64,000 bases of DNA from Cellulosimicrobium sp. Marseille-Q4280 (GCF_943181405.1 NZ_CALPBY010000001.1:868001-932000), one strand, 5' to 3'. Counted from the stretch's first letter, positions 1 to 9,505 are shown. Program-made: numbers and translations. Notes: generated from the letters alone by a model not told the origin.

Positions 1-602
1 AGGGCTTCGGCAAGGTCGGGTCGCACGCCGCGGCGATCTTCGCGGCCCGCGGGGCGCGCGTCGTCGCCGTGTCCGACCAGTACGGCGGCGTGCACGACCC
101 GGACGGCCTCGACGTGCGCGGCCTGCTCGAGCACGTGGCCGCGACGGGCAGCGTCGTGGGGTTCGAGCGTGGCGAGGCCGTCGACAACGACGCGCTCCTG
201 GCGCTCGACGTGGACGTCCTCGTGCCGGCTGCCGTCGGCGGCGTGCTGGACGAGGACGCCGCCGGACGCGTCCGAGCGCGGTGGGTCGTGGAGGGTGCCA
301 ACGGCCCGACGACCGCCGAGGGCGACCGCGTCCTGGCGAAGAACGGCGTGACCGTGGTGCCGGACGTGCTCGCGAACGCGGGCGGCGTCGTCGTCTCCTA
401 CTTCGAGTGGGTGCAGGCCAACCAGGCGTACTGGTGGACCGCGCAGGAGATCGGGGAGAAGCTGGAGCACCGCATGCAGCACGCGTACGACGAGGTGTCG
501 TCGTTCGCGCGGCGCGAGGAGCTGAGCCTGCGCGACGCTGCGCTCGTCATCGGCGTGCAGCGCGTGGCGGAGGCGCACCAGATCCGGGGTCTCTACCCGT
601 AG
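1..602 (+). CDS. Glu/Leu/Phe/Val dehydrogenase, C-terminal part (5' end outside window)
   Basis: The reading frame is open from base 3, so the N-terminal substrate-binding half lies upstream of the window. It begins inside the NAD(P)-binding Rossmann domain with the glycine motif GFGKVGSHAA at bases 3-32. Further on come the family features EGANGPTT, then NAGGVVVSYFEWVQN-like sequence, and an amphipathic C-terminus ending RGLYP. The enzyme family oxidatively deaminates glutamate or branched-chain/aromatic amino acids to 2-oxoacids in the cytosol; which substrate applies cannot be told from this half. It converges on a TspO-like gene, with a strong compound hairpin between them. Confidence 0.93.
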   Translation, partial: GFGKVGSHAAAIFAARGARVVAVSDQYGGVHDPDGLDVRGLLEHVAATGSVVGFERGEAVDNDALLALDVDVLVPAAVGGVLDEDAAGRVRARWVVEGANGPTTAEGDRVLAKNGVTVVPDVLANAGGVVVSYFEWVQANQAYWWTAQEIGEKLEHRMQHAYDEVSSFARREELSLRDAALVIGVQRVAEAHQIRGLYP

Positions 603-606
603 CCCT

Positions 607-688
607 CGAGCACGGGGTTCCCCACCGCCGAGCACGGGGTTCTCGACCGGATCTCGGCCGATCCGGTGGCCGACCCCGTGCTCGGCGG
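607..688. repeat. Hairpin repeat R1 (likely bidirectional terminator, REP-like)
   Basis: Two direct copies of CGAGCACGGGGTTC occur at 607-620 and 629-642. The second forms a perfect 16-bp stem (625-640 with 673-688), enclosing a smaller 8-bp stem (646-653 with 660-667). A clearly related copy (R2) lies 47 kb away at 48159-48243. R1 sits between two convergent genes, so terminator function is likely, but homology to R2 suggests a dispersed element. Confidence 0.8.
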
Positions 689-718
689 ACGGTCCTGTCG
701 ACGCCGTGGGGCCTCGGC

Positions 719-1549
719 TCAGCCGCGGCGGCGCACCAGGACGGCTCCGATCGCCGCGACGAGCGCGACCGCCGACGCGGCGACGGCCGCCCACGCGACG
801 GTCGTGTCCTCGAGCGGACCCGTGAACCGCCCGACGGCGACCCACGCGAGACCCCAGGACATGGCGAGGCCGATCCCGAGGGCGAGCGCGCGGCGTCGGG
901 CGGTGAAAGCCGCCCAGGCCACGGCGAGCACCGCGGCGAGCGCGACCAGGACCACGGACCATCCCGTGGCGCCGAGGCCGAGCTCCCCGACCCCGGCGTC
1001 GGAGAGCGTCGCGGCGACGTTCGCGAGCGTCGCGACGCTCACCCAGCCGGTGTAGAGGCCGACCGTGCCGTCGAGCACGACGGCCTGGACCCGGCTGTCG
1101 GGCGTGCTGCGGACGAGGCGCACGACGATCACGGCGAGGACGGCCAAGAGCGCCGCGATCACCGCGACGCTCGCCGCGAGCCAGCCGGCCTGGACCACGC
1201 CGATCCATGCCGCGTTGAGCACCATCGAGGCGAGCACCCACCACGCGGTCGCGCGCAGGCGCGGCGTCGCAGCGTGGCGCGGGAGCACCTGGTACACCGC
1301 GAACACGAAGAGCCCGAGATAGATCACGGACCAGATGCGGAACGCCGGGTTGTCGGGCGCGACCGGCGTCGCGTCGGCCGACAGCGCTCCCCCGGCGGTC
1401 TGCTCGACGGCGGTGCCGCCGAACGCGCCCGCACCGTACGCGGCGGCGCCGGCGGCGACGAGGGAGCCGACGAGCACGACGACCTGGCGGACCCGGTCGG
1501 TGGTCGTCGGAGGGACGGTCAGGGACGAGGAGGCGGCGGCTGTCGTCAT
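719..1549 (-). CDS. TspO/MBR-like integral membrane protein
   Basis: A 276-residue protein made almost entirely of hydrophobic helices (about seven). The segment NPAFRIWSVIYLGLFVFAVYQ near residues 71-91 resembles the start of the TspO/tryptophan-rich sensory protein fold, and the W-rich helices NAAWIGV and GLYTGWVSVA fit that family, although the protein is nearly twice as long as classical TspO (about 160 aa). TspO proteins bind porphyrins and related ligands in the membrane; haem genes lie 2 kb away, but I infer no functional link. The ATG has GGAGG one base upstream. A CAGGCT hexamer lies six bases before the start, so a leaderless mRNA is also possible. It is divergent from the M48 protease, with a 14-bp palindrome between them. 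Confidence 0.7.
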   Translation of the reverse strand: MTTAAASSSLTVPPTTTDRVRQVVVLVGSLVAAGAAAYGAGAFGGTAVEQTAGGALSADATPVAPDNPAFRIWSVIYLGLFVFAVYQVLPRHAATPRLRATAWWVLASMVLNAAWIGVVQAGWLAASVAVIAALLAVLAVIVVRLVRSTPDSRVQAVVLDGTVGLYTGWVSVATLANVAATLSDAGVGELGLGATGWSVVLVALAAVLAVAWAAFTARRRALALGIGLAMSWGLAWVAVGRFTGPLEDTTVAWAAVAASAVALVAAIGAVLVRRRG

Positions 1550-1567
1550 GCCTCCAGCCTGACATCA

Positions 1568-1581
1568 CTCAGCATGCTGAG
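1568..1581. promoter_or_regulatory. 14-bp perfect palindrome between divergent tspO-like and M48 genes
   Basis: CTCAGCATGCTGAG reads identically on both strands. It is centred about 25 bp upstream of the TspO-like start codon, near where its -35 element would lie. This is a typical size and position for a dimeric repressor site; the cognate regulator is unknown. Confidence 0.45.
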
Positions 1582-1688
1582 CATCTCGGGGGGAGGCCCG
1601 GTGGACGGCATTCGTCCCGTGACTCCGGGGACCGCTGGTATCCGCGCCAAATCGCCGCACAGGCGCGGCGCACGTGAAAGGCACGCCC

Positions 1689-3563
1689 GTGACCACGACC
1701 CTGCGCGCAGCGCTCTCGGTCCTCCTCCTCGTCGGTTTCTACGTCCTCGCGCTCGGCGCCGTCGTCGGCCTCGGTGCCGCCACCGTCTGGGCCTTCTCCG
1801 AGCACGCCGGGGCCGGTGCGGCCAAGATCGGCTTCCTCACCGTCGTCGTCGCGATCGGCATCCTCGCGGCCCTCTGGCGGGTCGCCCGCGCCGAGAAGCA
1901 CCCGCCGTCGGGCGTCCTCCTCGACGAGCGCGACGCCCCCGAGCTCTGGGCGACCGTGCGCGAGCTCGCGCAGGTCGCCGACACGCGCCCGCCGGACGAG
2001 ATCCGTCTCGTCGCGGAGGTGAACGCGGCGGTCAACGAGGAGACCCGGCTGCTCGGCCTCGTCGGCGGGACCCGGCGCCTGTTCCTCGGCGTCCCCCTGC
2101 TCCAGGGGCTCGACGCGGCGCAGCTCCGATCGGTGCTCGCGCACGAGCTCGGGCACTACTCCCGCTCGCACACGCGCCTCGGCCCTCTCACGTACCGCGG
2201 GCGCGAGGCGATGGTCGCGACCGTCCAGCAGCTCCAGGGCAACGTGGTCGGATGGCTCCTCAAGCAGTACACGAAGCTCTACCTGCTGGTCTCCGCCGCG
2301 GTGAGCCGTCGCCAGGAGCTGGAGGCCGACGAGCTCTCCGTCCGTGCCGCCGGCCGGGCGACCGCACAGTCCGCGCTGCGCGAGCTGCCCGCGCTCGACG
2401 CCGCGTGGGGCTTCTACGGCGCGCAGTACGTCGGCCTCGGGTGGGACCACGGCTACGCCCCCGCCCCCACCGACGTCTTCGACGGCTTCTCGCGGATGCT
2501 GCACGCCCGCGCCGAGGAGATCTCGACCCTCCGTGCCGACGCCCCGCCCGCCGAGCAGTCGCGCTGGGACAGCCACCCCTCGATCGCGGCCCGCGTCGCG
2601 GCGATGGAGAGGATGCCGGACGTCGTGGTCACCCGTGACGACCGGCCCGCGACCGACCTCGTCCCGGGGTTCGCAGCGCGCGCGACCCAGGTCGCCGAGG
2701 AGCAGGTCGACTACGGCTCACGGGCGCGGCTCGGTTGGGACGCGCTCGTCGCGACGACGATGCCGCTGCACGACCAGCGGGTCGCCGACACGCTCTACCG
2801 CGCCGTCGGTCGCGCCGCGGGCACGGGCCGGGGCAGCCTCTCGACGCTCCTCGACGTGGTCGACGCCGGTCGCCTCGACGCCGTGCGACGCGACCTCGTG
2901 CCGAACCTGCCGCTCGACGAGGCGCGCGAGGAGCTCGTCGCCGCGACGTCGGCCGCCCTGCGGGCCGCGGCGGTCACGTCCGGTGCCGCGTCGTGGCAGC
3001 CGTCCTGGACCGGGCCTGCGCGCCTCGTCACGCCCAGCGGCGAGGAGCTCGACCTGGACCCGGTCGCGCGCGAGGTCCTCGACGGCGCCGGCACCACGGC
3101 GGCTCGCGAGCACCTCGTCGCCCTGGGCGTCGACGTGACGGCCGCGGCACAGGTCGGCGAGACCCCGACCGCCCACGGCGGCGAGATCGTCGGCGGGCTC
3201 GCCAACGTCAAGGTCGACGGCGCGCCCCACGACGTCCTCGTGCTCGACAACGGGCTGATCCTCGTGCCGTGCCCGAAGAAGACCGAGGGCGGCAGGTCCC
3301 GCCTCGTCGGCCTCGTGCAGTCCGCTCCGGTGGACCGGCTCGCGGCCGCCCACCGCTTCCTCGCCTACGAGCAGATCGCCTCCGCCGTCGTCCGCAAGGT
3401 CACGCCCGCGCGCGTCGACCTCACGCTGCACGACGGCGCGACCGTCTCCCTGCACGAGACCTGGTCGGGCGAGCGGCTCACGAAGGACAGCGACGAGGCG
3501 CTCGTCGCGTACGTCATGCCGTACGTGCGCGAGGACCAGCCCGACGCCGTCACCGCCGGCTGA
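1689..3563 (+). CDS. M48-family zinc metalloprotease
   Basis: A 624-residue membrane protease. Two N-terminal transmembrane helices (roughly residues 5-35 and 42-65) precede an M48 catalytic domain. The zinc motif HELGH is at about residues 152-156, and the third ligand glutamate lies in RRQELEADELS near residue 212, as in HtpX/Ste24-type enzymes. The roughly 330 residues after the protease domain are of unknown function and longer than in HtpX (about 290 aa in total). Family members degrade damaged membrane proteins at the cytoplasmic membrane. GTG at 1689 is chosen because GAAAGG lies eight bases upstream; GTG at 1674 is in frame but has no ribosome-binding site. Confidence 0.88.
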   Translation: MTTTLRAALSVLLLVGFYVLALGAVVGLGAATVWAFSEHAGAGAAKIGFLTVVVAIGILAALWRVARAEKHPPSGVLLDERDAPELWATVRELAQVADTRPPDEIRLVAEVNAAVNEETRLLGLVGGTRRLFLGVPLLQGLDAAQLRSVLAHELGHYSRSHTRLGPLTYRGREAMVATVQQLQGNVVGWLLKQYTKLYLLVSAAVSRRQELEADELSVRAAGRATAQSALRELPALDAAWGFYGAQYVGLGWDHGYAPAPTDVFDGFSRMLHARAEEISTLRADAPPAEQSRWDSHPSIAARVAAMERMPDVVVTRDDRPATDLVPGFAARATQVAEEQVDYGSRARLGWDALVATTMPLHDQRVADTLYRAVGRAAGTGRGSLSTLLDVVDAGRLDAVRRDLVPNLPLDEAREELVAATSAALRAAAVTSGAASWQPSWTGPARLVTPSGEELDLDPVAREVLDGAGTTAAREHLVALGVDVTAAAQVGETPTAHGGEIVGGLANVKVDGAPHDVLVLDNGLILVPCPKKTEGGRSRLVGLVQSAPVDRLAAAHRFLAYEQIASAVVRKVTPARVDLTLHDGATVSLHETWSGERLTKDSDEALVAYVMPYVREDQPDAVTAG

Positions 3564-3628
3564 GCCCGCGCCGTCGGGCTCAGCACCCGGCGCGCGCGGG
3601 CGCGAGACGCCCGGACCCGCCGACGAGG

Positions 3629-3674
3629 ACGACAGGGGTGCCGCTGTCCCGTGGGACAGCGGCACCCCTGTCGT
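3629..3674. terminator. Bidirectional terminator between M48 protease and hemQ
   Basis: A perfect 22-bp stem (3629-3650 with 3653-3674) with a two-base loop, placed between converging genes. The right arm is followed by a TT only, so it would act mainly through stem strength. Confidence 0.85.
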
Positions 3675-3691
3675 TCCAGAGGGTTCCGGGG

Positions 3692-4426
3692 TCAGGCCAG
3701 CGGCTGGCGGTCCGCCCACGCGGTGAGGGTCGTGCGCGGCCCGGTGAAGAACGGGACCTCCTCGCGCACGTGGCGGCGCGCCTCGGTGTTCCGCAGCTCG
3801 CGCATGAGGTCGACGATGCGGTGCAGCTCGTCCGCCTCGAACGCGAGGATCCACTCGTAGTCGCCGAGCGCGAACGACGCGACGGTGTTGGCGCGCACGT
3901 CCGGGTAGTCCTTCGCCGCGAGGCCGTGGTCGCGCAGCATGGTGCGGCGCTCGGCGTCGGGCAGCAGGTACCAGTCGTAGGAGCGCACGAACGGGTAGAC
4001 GCTGAGGTAGTCGCGCGGTGCCTCGCCCGCGAGGAACGCCGGGACGTGCCCGCGGTTGAACTCGGCCGGGCGGTGCAGCGCCACGTTCGACCAGACGGGC
4101 TCGAGGTGCGCGCCGAGCCCGCTCTGGCGCAGGCGCTGGTACGCGCCCTGGACGGACTCGACCGTCGGGCCGTGCCACCACACCATGAGGTCCGCGTCCG
4201 AGCGAAGTCCCGCGACGTCGTACCAGCCGCGGACGACGAGGTCGCCGTCCGTCGCGGCCGGGTCGTCGCCGCCGCCGACGGCGTCGAGCGCCTGCGTGAC
4301 GAGCGCGGCCCGCTCCTCGGGGTGCGCAGGCAGGGGCGCCGCCGTCGCGAACACCGACCACATCGCGTAGCGGATGGTCGCGTTGATCTCGTCGTGGTCG
4401 GCGGGGACGCGGGCGGCGTCGCTCAT
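3692..4426 (-). CDS. hemQ: HemQ / coproheme decarboxylase (chlorite dismutase family)
   Basis: A 244-residue cytosolic enzyme that oxidatively decarboxylates Fe-coproporphyrin III to protohaem, the last step of the coproporphyrin-dependent pathway used by Gram-positive bacteria. The family pattern is clear: MWSVFA at the first strand, DLMVWWHGP, the [12 protein letters not shown] segment carrying the catalytic tyrosine, and the proximal-histidine region [17 protein letters not shown] at 4426 is preferred over an upstream in-frame start because GAGAGG lies just upstream. It is 34 bases downstream of cpfC in the same direction, so the two last enzymes of haem synthesis form an operon ending at a strong hairpin. 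Confidence 0.93.
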   Translation of the reverse strand: MSDAARVPADHDEINATIRYAMWSVFATAAPLPAHPEERAALVTQALDAVGGGDDPAATDGDLVVRGWYDVAGLRSDADLMVWWHGPTVESVQGAYQRLRQSGLGAHLEPVWSNVALHRPAEFNRGHVPAFLAGEAPRDYLSVYPFVRSYDWYLLPDAERRTMLRDHGLAAKDYPDVRANTVASFALGDYEWILAFEADELHRIVDLMRELRNTEARRHVREEVPFFTGPRTTLTAWADRQPLA

Positions 4427-4460
4427 CGGGGATCCTCTCGGGTGGCCGGGTGCCGGCGGG

Positions 4461-5681
4461 TCAGCTGTGGATGTCGGTGCTGCAGAGCGCGGGGACGCCG
4501 CTCGGCTCGCCGTCACGACGCAGGCAGCAGCCGGGCGCGCACACGGAGCGGAAGGCCGGCAGGTCGCCGACCGTCGCCTGCTCGACGTCCTCGCCGCGTG
4601 CCATCGCCGCGCGCTCGACGAGCAGGTCGACGAGGCCCCGCACGAACGGCTCGCGCGTGCCGACGGTGCCGGCCCGGACGGCCGTCATGCCCAGCTTCTC
4701 CGCGGTCTCGAGGGCCTCCGTGTCGAGGTCGTACGCGACCTCCATGTGGTCGGAGACGAACCCGATCGGCGACAGCACGACGTCGCGCACGCCGTCGGCC
4801 GCGATCGCCTCGAGGTGGTCGTTGACGTCGGGCTCGAGCCACGGCTGGCTGGGCGGGCCGGAGCGCGAGCAGTAGGCGAGGTCCCACGCGACGTCGTGGC
4901 CGAGGCGCTCCGAGACCTGCGCGACGATGACGCGCGCGAGGTCGAGGTGCTGCTCGGAGTAGGTCGCGAGCGCGATGCGCGACGCCGCCTCCATGGTGTC
5001 CGGGATGGAGTGCGTGACGAACACGAGCCGTGCGGCCGCGCCGTCGCCGCCCTTCTCGGCGAGCGCCGCGTAGCCGTCGAGCACCGCGTCGACGTTGGCC
5101 TGCGCGAAGCCCGGGTGGTTGAAGTAGGAGCGCACCTTGTCGAACCGGACCCCGGTGGAGCCGCTCTCGTCGAGCTGCCCGCGCTTCTCCAGCACCACGG
5201 CGAGGTCCTCGCGGTACTGGCGGCAGCCCGAGTACGACGAGTACGCCGACGTCACGAGCGCGACGGCGCGTTCCGCGCCGAGCGCCTCGAGCTCGGTGAT
5301 CGCGTCGTCCGTGTACGGCTCCCAGTTGCGGTTGCCCCACACGACGGGGAGCTCGACGCCGCGGCGCGCGAGCTCGTCCTCGAGCGCGGCCTTGAGCTCG
5401 AGGTTCTGCTCGTTGATCGGGCTCTTGCCGCCGAACCCGTAGTAGTGCTCGCCGACCTCCTCGAGACGGGCGTCCGGGATCCCCTTGCCCGCCGTGACGT
5501 TGCGCAGGAAGGGCACGACGTCCTCGGGCCGGTTCGGCCCGCCGAACGAGTAGAGGAGCAATGCGTCGTACGGGCGGAGATCGGGGGCCGCGGTCGCGGC
5601 GGCATCGGCACGGGGCGAGGGGACGCCGGCAGGGGCGGCAGCGTCGTCCTGGGGGGAGAACGGGGGCATGGTCTCGATCAT
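4461..5681 (-). CDS. cpfC: Coproporphyrin III ferrochelatase
   Basis: A 406-residue ferrochelatase (historically hemH) that inserts Fe(II) into coproporphyrin III. Family motifs include [18 protein letters not shown] at the N-terminal end of the domain, [22 protein letters not shown] with the metal-binding histidine, and [18 protein letters not shown] with the catalytic HxE region. The C-terminus carries a cluster of four cysteines (CAPGCC followed by ALC), matching the [2Fe-2S] site known from actinobacterial ferrochelatases. A 35-residue Ala/Pro-rich N-terminal extension precedes the domain. ATG 5681 is preferred, with AGGTG upstream; ATG 5669 is the alternative. Confidence 0.93.
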   Translation of the reverse strand: MIETMPPFSPQDDAAAPAGVPSPRADAAATAAPDLRPYDALLLYSFGGPNRPEDVVPFLRNVTAGKGIPDARLEEVGEHYYGFGGKSPINEQNLELKAALEDELARRGVELPVVWGNRNWEPYTDDAITELEALGAERAVALVTSAYSSYSGCRQYREDLAVVLEKRGQLDESGSTGVRFDKVRSYFNHPGFAQANVDAVLDGYAALAEKGGDGAAARLVFVTHSIPDTMEAASRIALATYSEQHLDLARVIVAQVSERLGHDVAWDLAYCSRSGPPSQPWLEPDVNDHLEAIAADGVRDVVLSPIGFVSDHMEVAYDLDTEALETAEKLGMTAVRAGTVGTREPFVRGLVDLLVERAAMARGEDVEQATVGDLPAFRSVCAPGCCLRRDGEPSGVPALCSTDIHS

Positions 5682-5727
5682 GGCACCTGGAGCCGGGCCC
5701 GCCCGCCGGGAAGCGGACGCGACGGAC

Positions 5728-5753
5728 GTGACATTGACCAGACACCGTGTCAC
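5728..5753. promoter_or_regulatory. Inverted repeat upstream of cpfC
   Basis: GTGACA and TGTCAC arms six bases long, separated by 14 bases, lie about 50 bp upstream of the cpfC start, in the region shared with the divergent alkaline phosphatase. Possibly an operator for haem or iron control; no regulator can be assigned. Confidence 0.3.
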
Positions 5754-5795
5754 CTTCCCGGAGCCGGCCCGGACACCCGGCGCCGGCGTCCCGAG

Positions 5796-5823
5796 TTGTG
5801 GGCGCCCCGCCCGCACCTAGCGT
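5796..5823 (+). promoter_or_regulatory. Candidate promoter for the alkaline phosphatase gene
   Basis: TTGTGG (5796-5801) and TAGCGT (5818-5823) are separated by 16 bases. They lie about 130 bases before the phosphatase ATG and face it. No phosphate-box direct repeat (PhoP type) was recognised by eye. Confidence 0.4.
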
Positions 5824-5951
5824 GGGTCGGGTCGACGGCGAGGACGCCGTCGGCGCCGGCCCACGGACGACGGTGCCTCCCACCGCCGCGTCCCCCGGAG
5901 ATCCCGGCGGGCGCACGGGCCGACGACGCCGAGAGTCTCGAAGGAGAGCTC

Positions 5952-7250
5952 ATGGACGCACGACGCACCACGATGAGGTCAGGCGCCGCAGGGATCGCCG
6001 CGGGGATCGCGCTCGCCGCGGTCCTGCCCCTGGGCGGTGACGGCGACCGCGGCGGCGGCCACGGCCGCCCGGACGACCGCGGCGGGAGCGACCGGGCCCG
6101 CAACGTCATCTTCATCCAGGGCGACGGTCTCGGGCTGTCGCACCGCGAGGTGATCCGGCTGGCCACGGTCGGCAAGGACGGTCAGCTCGCCATGGACTCG
6201 CTCGAGCACGCGGGCTGGACGACGACCGACTCCGCCGACCCCGAGGAGGCCGTCACCGACTCCGCCGCGGGCGCGACGGCGTTCGCGTCGGGCGTGCGGA
6301 CCTACAACGGCGCGGTAGGCGTCGACGCCGCCGGGAACCCCGTGCCGACGCTCCTCGAGCGGGCCCGCAAGGCCGGCAAGGCGACCGGTCTCGTCACGAC
6401 CGCCCAGGTCACCGACGCGACGCCCGCCGCGTTCGGCGCGCACGTGCCCGACCGCGGCGACCAGAGCGAGATCGCCCGGCAGTTCCTCGAGAGCTCGCGG
6501 CCGGACGTGATCCTCGGCGGCGGCGAGGACTGGTGGCTGCCCGCGGGCGACCCCGGCGGCTGGCCCGACAACCCGCCGAAGGACCCGACCGAGCAGAGCA
6601 AGGGCACGGAGGGGGACCTCGTCGCCCGCGCGCAGCAGCTCGGATACACGTACGTGAGCGACGCCGAGGGCCTCGACTCCGCCGGGCGGGGCAAGCTCCT
6701 CGGCCTGTTCGCGAACGAGGAGATGTTCGAGCAGCGCAACGAGGGCGAGGGCGATCTCTACGAGCCCGAGGTCCCGCTCGTCGACATGACCGCCAAGGCG
6801 CTCGACACCCTGTCGCGCGACCGTGACGGGTTCTTCCTCGTGGTCGAGGAGGAGGCCGTGGACGAGTTCGCGCACCGCAGCAACGCGACGCGCACGATCC
6901 AGGCGGGGCAGGCGCTCGACGAGACGGTCGCGCTCGCGCTCGACTTCGCGGAGAGGAACCGCGGGACGCTCGTGCTCGTGGTCGGCGACCACGCCACCGG
7001 CGGCCTCGCCATCGAGAACGTCGACGACGAGGACGAGGGCGGCGAGGGCGCGACGGCCGAGGACGGCCCGTTCGACCTGGCCGGCTCCGACCTGCAGTTC
7101 ACCGTCGACTGGACGACGGGCGGCCACACGGGCGAGGCGACGCCGCTCACGGCGCAGGGCCCCGGCGCCGAGCGCATGACCGGCGCGCAGCGCAACACCG
7201 ACGTCCACGACGCGGTCCTGCGGGCGATGCTCGGTCGGGGCCGCGGCTGA
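5952..7250 (+). CDS. Alkaline phosphatase (PhoA family), exported
   Basis: A 432-residue phosphomonoesterase of the PF00245 fold. Residues 1-30 hold two arginines and a hydrophobic stretch and look like an export signal. NVIFIQGDGLG provides the first metal-binding aspartate. VTDSAAGATAFASG contains the nucleophile serine at about residue 104. GDHATGG (His about 347) and GGHTGE (His about 392) give the remaining zinc ligands. It would release phosphate from organic esters outside the membrane. AAGGAG at 5941-5946 precedes ATG 5952; the long open frame upstream is not coding. It is followed by a hairpin terminator. Confidence 0.92.
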   Translation: MDARRTTMRSGAAGIAAGIALAAVLPLGGDGDRGGGHGRPDDRGGSDRARNVIFIQGDGLGLSHREVIRLATVGKDGQLAMDSLEHAGWTTTDSADPEEAVTDSAAGATAFASGVRTYNGAVGVDAAGNPVPTLLERARKAGKATGLVTTAQVTDATPAAFGAHVPDRGDQSEIARQFLESSRPDVILGGGEDWWLPAGDPGGWPDNPPKDPTEQSKGTEGDLVARAQQLGYTYVSDAEGLDSAGRGKLLGLFANEEMFEQRNEGEGDLYEPEVPLVDMTAKALDTLSRDRDGFFLVVEEEAVDEFAHRSNATRTIQAGQALDETVALALDFAERNRGTLVLVVGDHATGGLAIENVDDEDEGGEGATAEDGPFDLAGSDLQFTVDWTTGGHTGEATPLTAQGPGAERMTGAQRNTDVHDAVLRAMLGRGRG

Positions 7251-7310
7251 GGCGACCGTCCCGCCGGAGCCGCGCGTCGCCGTCGAGCACGACGTGGCGC
7301 GCGGTCGAGA

Positions 7311-7355
7311 ACGACCTGGGTGCCGTGATCGAGCTGGTCACGGTACCCAGGTCGT
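7311..7355. terminator. Hairpin terminator between alkaline phosphatase and the sugar operon
   Basis: An 18-bp stem with one G-T mismatch (7311-7328 with 7338-7355) around a nine-base loop. It lies where the phosphatase gene and the sugar ABC operon converge. Confidence 0.75.
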
Positions 7356-7406
7356 GCTCGGCACCGGCCCCGAGTCTGGCGGGCCGGCGGACCTCGGCGC
7401 CCGGGG

Positions 7407-8489
7407 TCAGCCCTTGACCGCTCCCCCGAGGCCCGCGCCCTGGAGGAACATGCGCTGGAAGACGACGAACAGCGCGACCGGGATGAGCGTCGAGATGGCG
7501 AGCGACGCGAGGAACACCCCGAGGTCGGTCGTCGCCTCGATCGACGGGAGGCGCACCGAGAGCGGCTGGATGTCCGGGTCCTTGAGCACGAGCAGCGGCC
7601 AGAGGAAGTCCTTCCACGCCGCGATGACCGCGAAGACGGACACGACCCCGATGATCGGCCGCGACATCGGCAGCACGATCGACCAGAACAACCGGTAGGG
7701 CCCGGCGCCGTCGACGCGAGCCGCCTCGAACACCTCGCGCGGCAGGCTGTCGAAGAACCGCTGGACGAGGAGCACGTTGAACGCGCTCGCGCCGGCGGGC
7801 AGCCAGACCGCCCAGAAGCTGTTCACGAGCGACTGCCCGAGCAGCGGCGGGTCGAGGATCGTCAGGTAGAGCGGCACGAGGAGCACGATCGCCGGGACGA
7901 ACATCGTCGAGAGCACCAGCGCCTGGACGACCTTGCCGTACCGGGGCCGCAGGACCGACAGCGCGTACCCGCCCGTCGTCGCGACGACGATCTGCGCCGC
8001 CCACGACCCGACGGCCAGCCAGATCGTGTTGAGGAAGTACCGGCTGACCTGGACGTCGTTCCAGGCCTTGTCGAGGTTGTCCCACGCGATGCCGTTCGGG
8101 AAGACCGCCATGGGTGTGCGGAGGATGTCCTGCGTCGGGGTCACCGCGAACTTCGCGAGGAGGAGCATCGGCCCGAGGCCCACGACGACGAGGACCACGA
8201 GCAGGAGCACGTGCGTCGAGCCCATCCCCCACCGGATGCCCGGGCGCCGCCAGTCCGCCACGGACAGCGCCCCGCGGTCCTCGACGCCGTCGAGCGCCCT
8301 GCGCCGGCGGACGCGCAGTCGGCGCTGCTCCGCCTCGCGGCGCGAGCGGCTCGCGTCGGCCGCCCGCCGGGCCGGGTCGCCGCGTTCCGGGCCAGCGGGT
8401 TCCGGACCGGAGGTGCCGGCCGCGGCGGCCGCGGAGTCCTGGGACACCACGCCGATCTCGCTCGGGTTGTCGGTGGGCGAGAGGGTCAT
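7407..8489 (-). CDS. Carbohydrate ABC transporter permease (MalG-type)
   Basis: A 360-residue inner-membrane subunit. The first 85 residues are a charged cytoplasmic tail rich in Arg/Ala, unusually long for MalG-like permeases (about 280 aa). Six helices follow, with the EAA loop at REVFEAARVDGAGPYRLFWSIVLP, which docks the ATPase. It overlaps the upstream permease by ATGA, so translation is coupled, with GGAG upstream. It forms the translocation pore with the MalF-type partner. No ATPase gene is in this operon, so a shared MsiK-like ATPase elsewhere is likely, as is usual in actinobacterial sugar importers. Confidence 0.93.
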   Translation of the reverse strand: MTLSPTDNPSEIGVVSQDSAAAAAGTSGPEPAGPERGDPARRAADASRSRREAEQRRLRVRRRRALDGVEDRGALSVADWRRPGIRWGMGSTHVLLLVVLVVVGLGPMLLLAKFAVTPTQDILRTPMAVFPNGIAWDNLDKAWNDVQVSRYFLNTIWLAVGSWAAQIVVATTGGYALSVLRPRYGKVVQALVLSTMFVPAIVLLVPLYLTILDPPLLGQSLVNSFWAVWLPAGASAFNVLLVQRFFDSLPREVFEAARVDGAGPYRLFWSIVLPMSRPIIGVVSVFAVIAAWKDFLWPLLVLKDPDIQPLSVRLPSIEATTDLGVFLASLAISTLIPVALFVVFQRMFLQGAGLGGAVKG

Positions 8490-9481
8490 GACGTGCTCCA
8501 GGACCGGGTGAGCCGGAAGTAGACCAGCGAGAAGACGGCCAGGACGGCCGCGAGCATGAGCGACAGCGCGGTCGCGGCGCCGTAGTCGCCGCCGAGGCTG
8601 TTCTGGAAGGCGTAGCGGTAGATGAGCAGCAGGACCGTGAGCGTCGCGTTGTTGGGTCCGCCGCCGGTGAACAGGTACGGCTCGAGGAACACCTGCGCCG
8701 TGCCGATGATCTGCAGGATCAGCGTGATGAACAGGACGCCGCGCAGCTGCGGGAGCGTCACGTGCCAGATCTTGCGCCACAGCCCGGCACCGTCGACCTC
8801 GGAGGCGTCGTAGAGCTCGGGCGGCACGCTCGTCAGGGCGGCGAGGTAGATGATGATCGTCCCGCCCGCTCCCGCCCACGTCGCCGCGAGCACGAGGGAC
8901 GGCATCGCCGTCGACGCGTCCTGCAGCCACGGGTACGGGCCGAGACCGACCCAGCCGAGGATCGTGTTGAACACGCCCGTCGGGCTGCCGCTGTAGAAGA
9001 ACTTCCAGAGCAGCACCGCGACCACCGGCGGCACGACGACCGGGAGGTACGCGAGCGCCGAGTACAGGCCGCGCGCGCGGCGCACCTCGCGCATGAGGAC
9101 CGCCGCCACGAGCGGGACCGGGTAGCCGAACAGCAGCGCGAGGAACGCGAAGTACACCGTGTTGCGCACCGCCTTCCACAGCAGCGGGTCGGCGAGCACC
9201 TGGCGGAAGTTGTCCAGCCCGACGAACGTCGGGTCGCTCACGAGGTTGGTCTCCTGGAAGCTCATGACCACCGCGCGCACGATGGGGAACCACGAGAAGA
9301 GCCCGAAGATCACGAGCAGCGGGAGCAGGAAGACGAGGTTGGGCAGCCCGCCGCCGCGCAGCCACGTCGCGGGGCTGCGGCGCCGGTCGGCACGACCGGC
9401 GCGTGGGGCGGGTCCGGGGGCACGGCCGGTCCGCGCGTGCGTCGCGCGGGGCGGTGGCGGCGGTGCGGTGGTGGCGGTCAC
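8486..9481 (-). CDS. Carbohydrate ABC transporter permease (MalF-type)
   Basis: A 331-residue permease with a short basic N-terminus and six predicted helices. The EAA motif is at PPELYDASEVDGAGLWRKIWHVTLP, and LEPYLFTGGGPNNAT is the typical periplasmic loop of the family. The start is GTG 9481, supported by AAGGA eight bases upstream; the longer open frame upstream has a poor coding pattern. It follows the binding-protein gene after a 139-base gap containing a perfect hairpin, and overlaps the second permease by four bases. Confidence 0.93.
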   Translation of the reverse strand: MTATTAPPPPPRATHARTGRAPGPAPRAGRADRRRSPATWLRGGGLPNLVFLLPLLVIFGLFSWFPIVRAVVMSFQETNLVSDPTFVGLDNFRQVLADPLLWKAVRNTVYFAFLALLFGYPVPLVAAVLMREVRRARGLYSALAYLPVVVPPVVAVLLWKFFYSGSPTGVFNTILGWVGLGPYPWLQDASTAMPSLVLAATWAGAGGTIIIYLAALTSVPPELYDASEVDGAGLWRKIWHVTLPQLRGVLFITLILQIIGTAQVFLEPYLFTGGGPNNATLTVLLLIYRYAFQNSLGGDYGAATALSLMLAAVLAVFSLVYFRLTRSWSTS

Positions 9482-9505
9482 GAGTGTCCTTCGCGTGCGG
9501 TGGAG

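Noticed and set aside
281-2638. 785-codon plus-strand open frame
   Set aside because: Arg/Gly-rich translation with no motifs; it overlaps the dehydrogenase, TspO-like and M48 genes in other frames. It is a shadow of high GC third positions.
4374-5951. Long open frame continuing upstream of the alkaline phosphatase ATG
   Set aside because: It is antisense to cpfC and hemQ, has no signal-like start, and the true start at 5952 has AAGGAG and an export-signal-like N-terminus.
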